NCBI GenBank assembly: GCA_002429455.1
Contig: DIZU01000144.1
Span: forward strand, 1 to 7,845
Source: Methylotenera sp. UBA6020
Lineage (GTDB): Bacteria > Pseudomonadota > Gammaproteobacteria > Burkholderiales > Methylophilaceae
Length of the DNA stretch: 7,845 nt
Reading direction: 5' to 3'
A program made the position numbers and the translations under genes. Shown one piece after another: positions 7,151 to 7,845 of the stretch. Each line of letters begins with the position of its first letter. The stretch's first letter is position 1. The notes beneath the pieces were generated by a model. The model did no database searches. It was not told the origin of the DNA and worked only from the letters and a program-made list of their open reading frames with translations.

Positions 7151-7178
7151 GCCAGCACCCGCAAAGCGCGGTGCTGGC
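7151..7178 (-). terminator. Strong hairpin after the outer-membrane protein gene, probable terminator
   Basis: GCCAGCACC (7151-7159) pairs perfectly with GGTGCTGGC (7170-7178). The stem continues inward as CGC/GCG with one unpaired C (7169) around an AAA loop, 12 bp in all. It begins about 30 nt past the stop of the beta-barrel gene. The tract following it on the minus strand (TTGGAAACTTG) is poor in U, so termination may be weak or the hairpin may mainly protect the mRNA 3' end. Confidence 0.55.
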
Positions 7179-7207
7179 AAAATTGGATGATTAGAGACCT
7201 GCTTTAT

Positions 7208-7771
7208 TTAAAAGTTGTACACCGCACCTACACTGACAACATTTGCATTCACATTGTTTTTATTGTTGCTACTCATATCAACTGCAGCATTGTAATGATC
7301 CCAACCTAGGCGCATTCCGATATTTTTGTTCAGGTTGTACTCACCACCAAGCCCGTAGGTAACCGCGGTACGTGTAGCATCACCCATAGGTGCAAGGCTT
7401 GAAGATACCGTGGTTTTTGCAACGGCAACGCCAAGTTTTCCATAGAGATTAAAATTGTCATTTAATGGCAAAAAACCAACGCCTGTCAGGCTGGCAGCAT
7501 CGCCTTTAGCTGTGCCGCTGACCTTATCAGTGACTTTTCCTATGCCCGTGTACTGACCTTCTACTCCTAAATATTTGTTAAATTTATAACCTAGCATGCC
7601 ACCACTCACAACCGATGAACTCTTGTTGACGCCATTGGTAGTGTTAATGCCAGATTTACCATCGCCCACATTAACGCCAGCATAAAAGCCTTGGTCATCG
7701 GCAAAAGCACCGGTTGAAATTGTTGTTGCTGCAATTAAACTGCCGCACAATATTGCTGTTAATATTTTCAA
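7208..7771 (-). CDS. Small outer-membrane beta-barrel protein (OmpA-like transmembrane / OMP_b-brl type)
   Basis: The protein has 187 residues from a TTG start at 7769-7771. A Sec signal, KILTAILCGSLIAATTISTG then AFA, is probably cut before DDQGFYAGVNVG, so the mature barrel is about 163 residues. That is the size of an eight-stranded porin-like barrel. Alternating strands are clear: GGMLGYKFNKYLGVEGQY, FNLYGKLGVAVA, TYGLGGEYNLNKNIGMRLGW, and the final VVSVGAVYNF. The terminal Phe is the signal read by the BAM assembly machine. The frame is open to an ATG at 7835-7837, but that start has no ribosome site and would bury the signal peptide behind 22 residues. AAAGGA (7779-7784) lies 7 nt before the TTG, which decides the start. 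Function beyond membrane structure cannot be told; the gene appears monocistronic. Confidence 0.88.
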   Translation of the reverse strand: MKILTAILCGSLIAATTISTGAFADDQGFYAGVNVGDGKSGINTTNGVNKSSSVVSGGMLGYKFNKYLGVEGQYTGIGKVTDKVSGTAKGDAASLTGVGFLPLNDNFNLYGKLGVAVAKTTVSSSLAPMGDATRTAVTYGLGGEYNLNKNIGMRLGWDHYNAAVDMSSNNKNNVNANVVSVGAVYNF

Positions 7772-7778
7772 TGTAAAA

Positions 7779-7784
7779 TCCTTT
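7779..7784 (-). promoter_or_regulatory. Shine-Dalgarno site that sets a TTG start for the outer-membrane protein
   Basis: AAAGGA on the minus strand, 7 nt before TTG-AAA-ATA. No ATG lies at a suitable distance. The downstream codons open a textbook signal peptide, which makes the TTG start convincing. Confidence 0.75.
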
Positions 7785-7845
7785 AATAAAAATCGGTTAA
7801 ATGTTTGTGTTGCTAAAAAATCAGAGTGATGGCGCAAAGCGATCG

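Noticed and set aside
7785..7845. Promoter for the barrel gene (TTTGCG, 17 nt, TAGCAA on the minus strand)
   Set aside because: Both boxes match the consensus poorly, and the region is cut by the window edge.

Overview
The window reads as ordinary chromosome of a Gram-negative bacterium. A moderate-GC betaproteobacterium such as a Methylophilaceae member fits the overall feel, but that placement is inference from style and gene content; no rRNA or other marker is present. The Gram-negative assignment is firmer: it rests on NagZ, a C-terminal-Phe outer-membrane beta-barrel and a periplasmic peptide-binding protein.

Left part, plus strand (1-1320): the 3' end of a probable LysR-type regulator, a four-helix PsiE-family membrane protein, and tadA (tRNA adenosine deaminase). 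These are followed by a rho-independent terminator that could also stop transcription arriving from the right.

Right part, minus strand (1384-7845), reading right to left: a small outer-membrane beta-barrel protein with a TTG start and a strong hairpin behind it. Then comes a tight five-gene cluster of peptide-binding protein, YkuD-family L,D-transpeptidase-like enzyme, two Dpp/Opp-type permeases and nagZ. A Bax-inhibitor-1/YccA-type membrane protein with its own good sigma70-like promoter ends the series.

The five-gene cluster is the most interesting part. The first four genes overlap, abut or are separated by 5 nt, and nagZ follows after 47 nt. The YkuD enzyme has no signal peptide and NagZ is a cytosolic muropeptide-recycling enzyme. 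The cluster therefore looks like a peptidoglycan-recycling unit: import of murein fragments, cytosolic trimming of the peptide stem, and removal of GlcNAc. No ABC ATPase gene is present, so the importer must borrow one. The binding-protein gene carries a clean single-base frameshift about three quarters of the way along. The out-of-frame stop context happens to be CTT-TGA preceded by GGGG, like the RF2 (prfB) recoding site but with different spacing.

I found no mobile elements, CRISPR arrays, tRNA or rRNA genes. No stretch longer than 300 bases lacks a gene.
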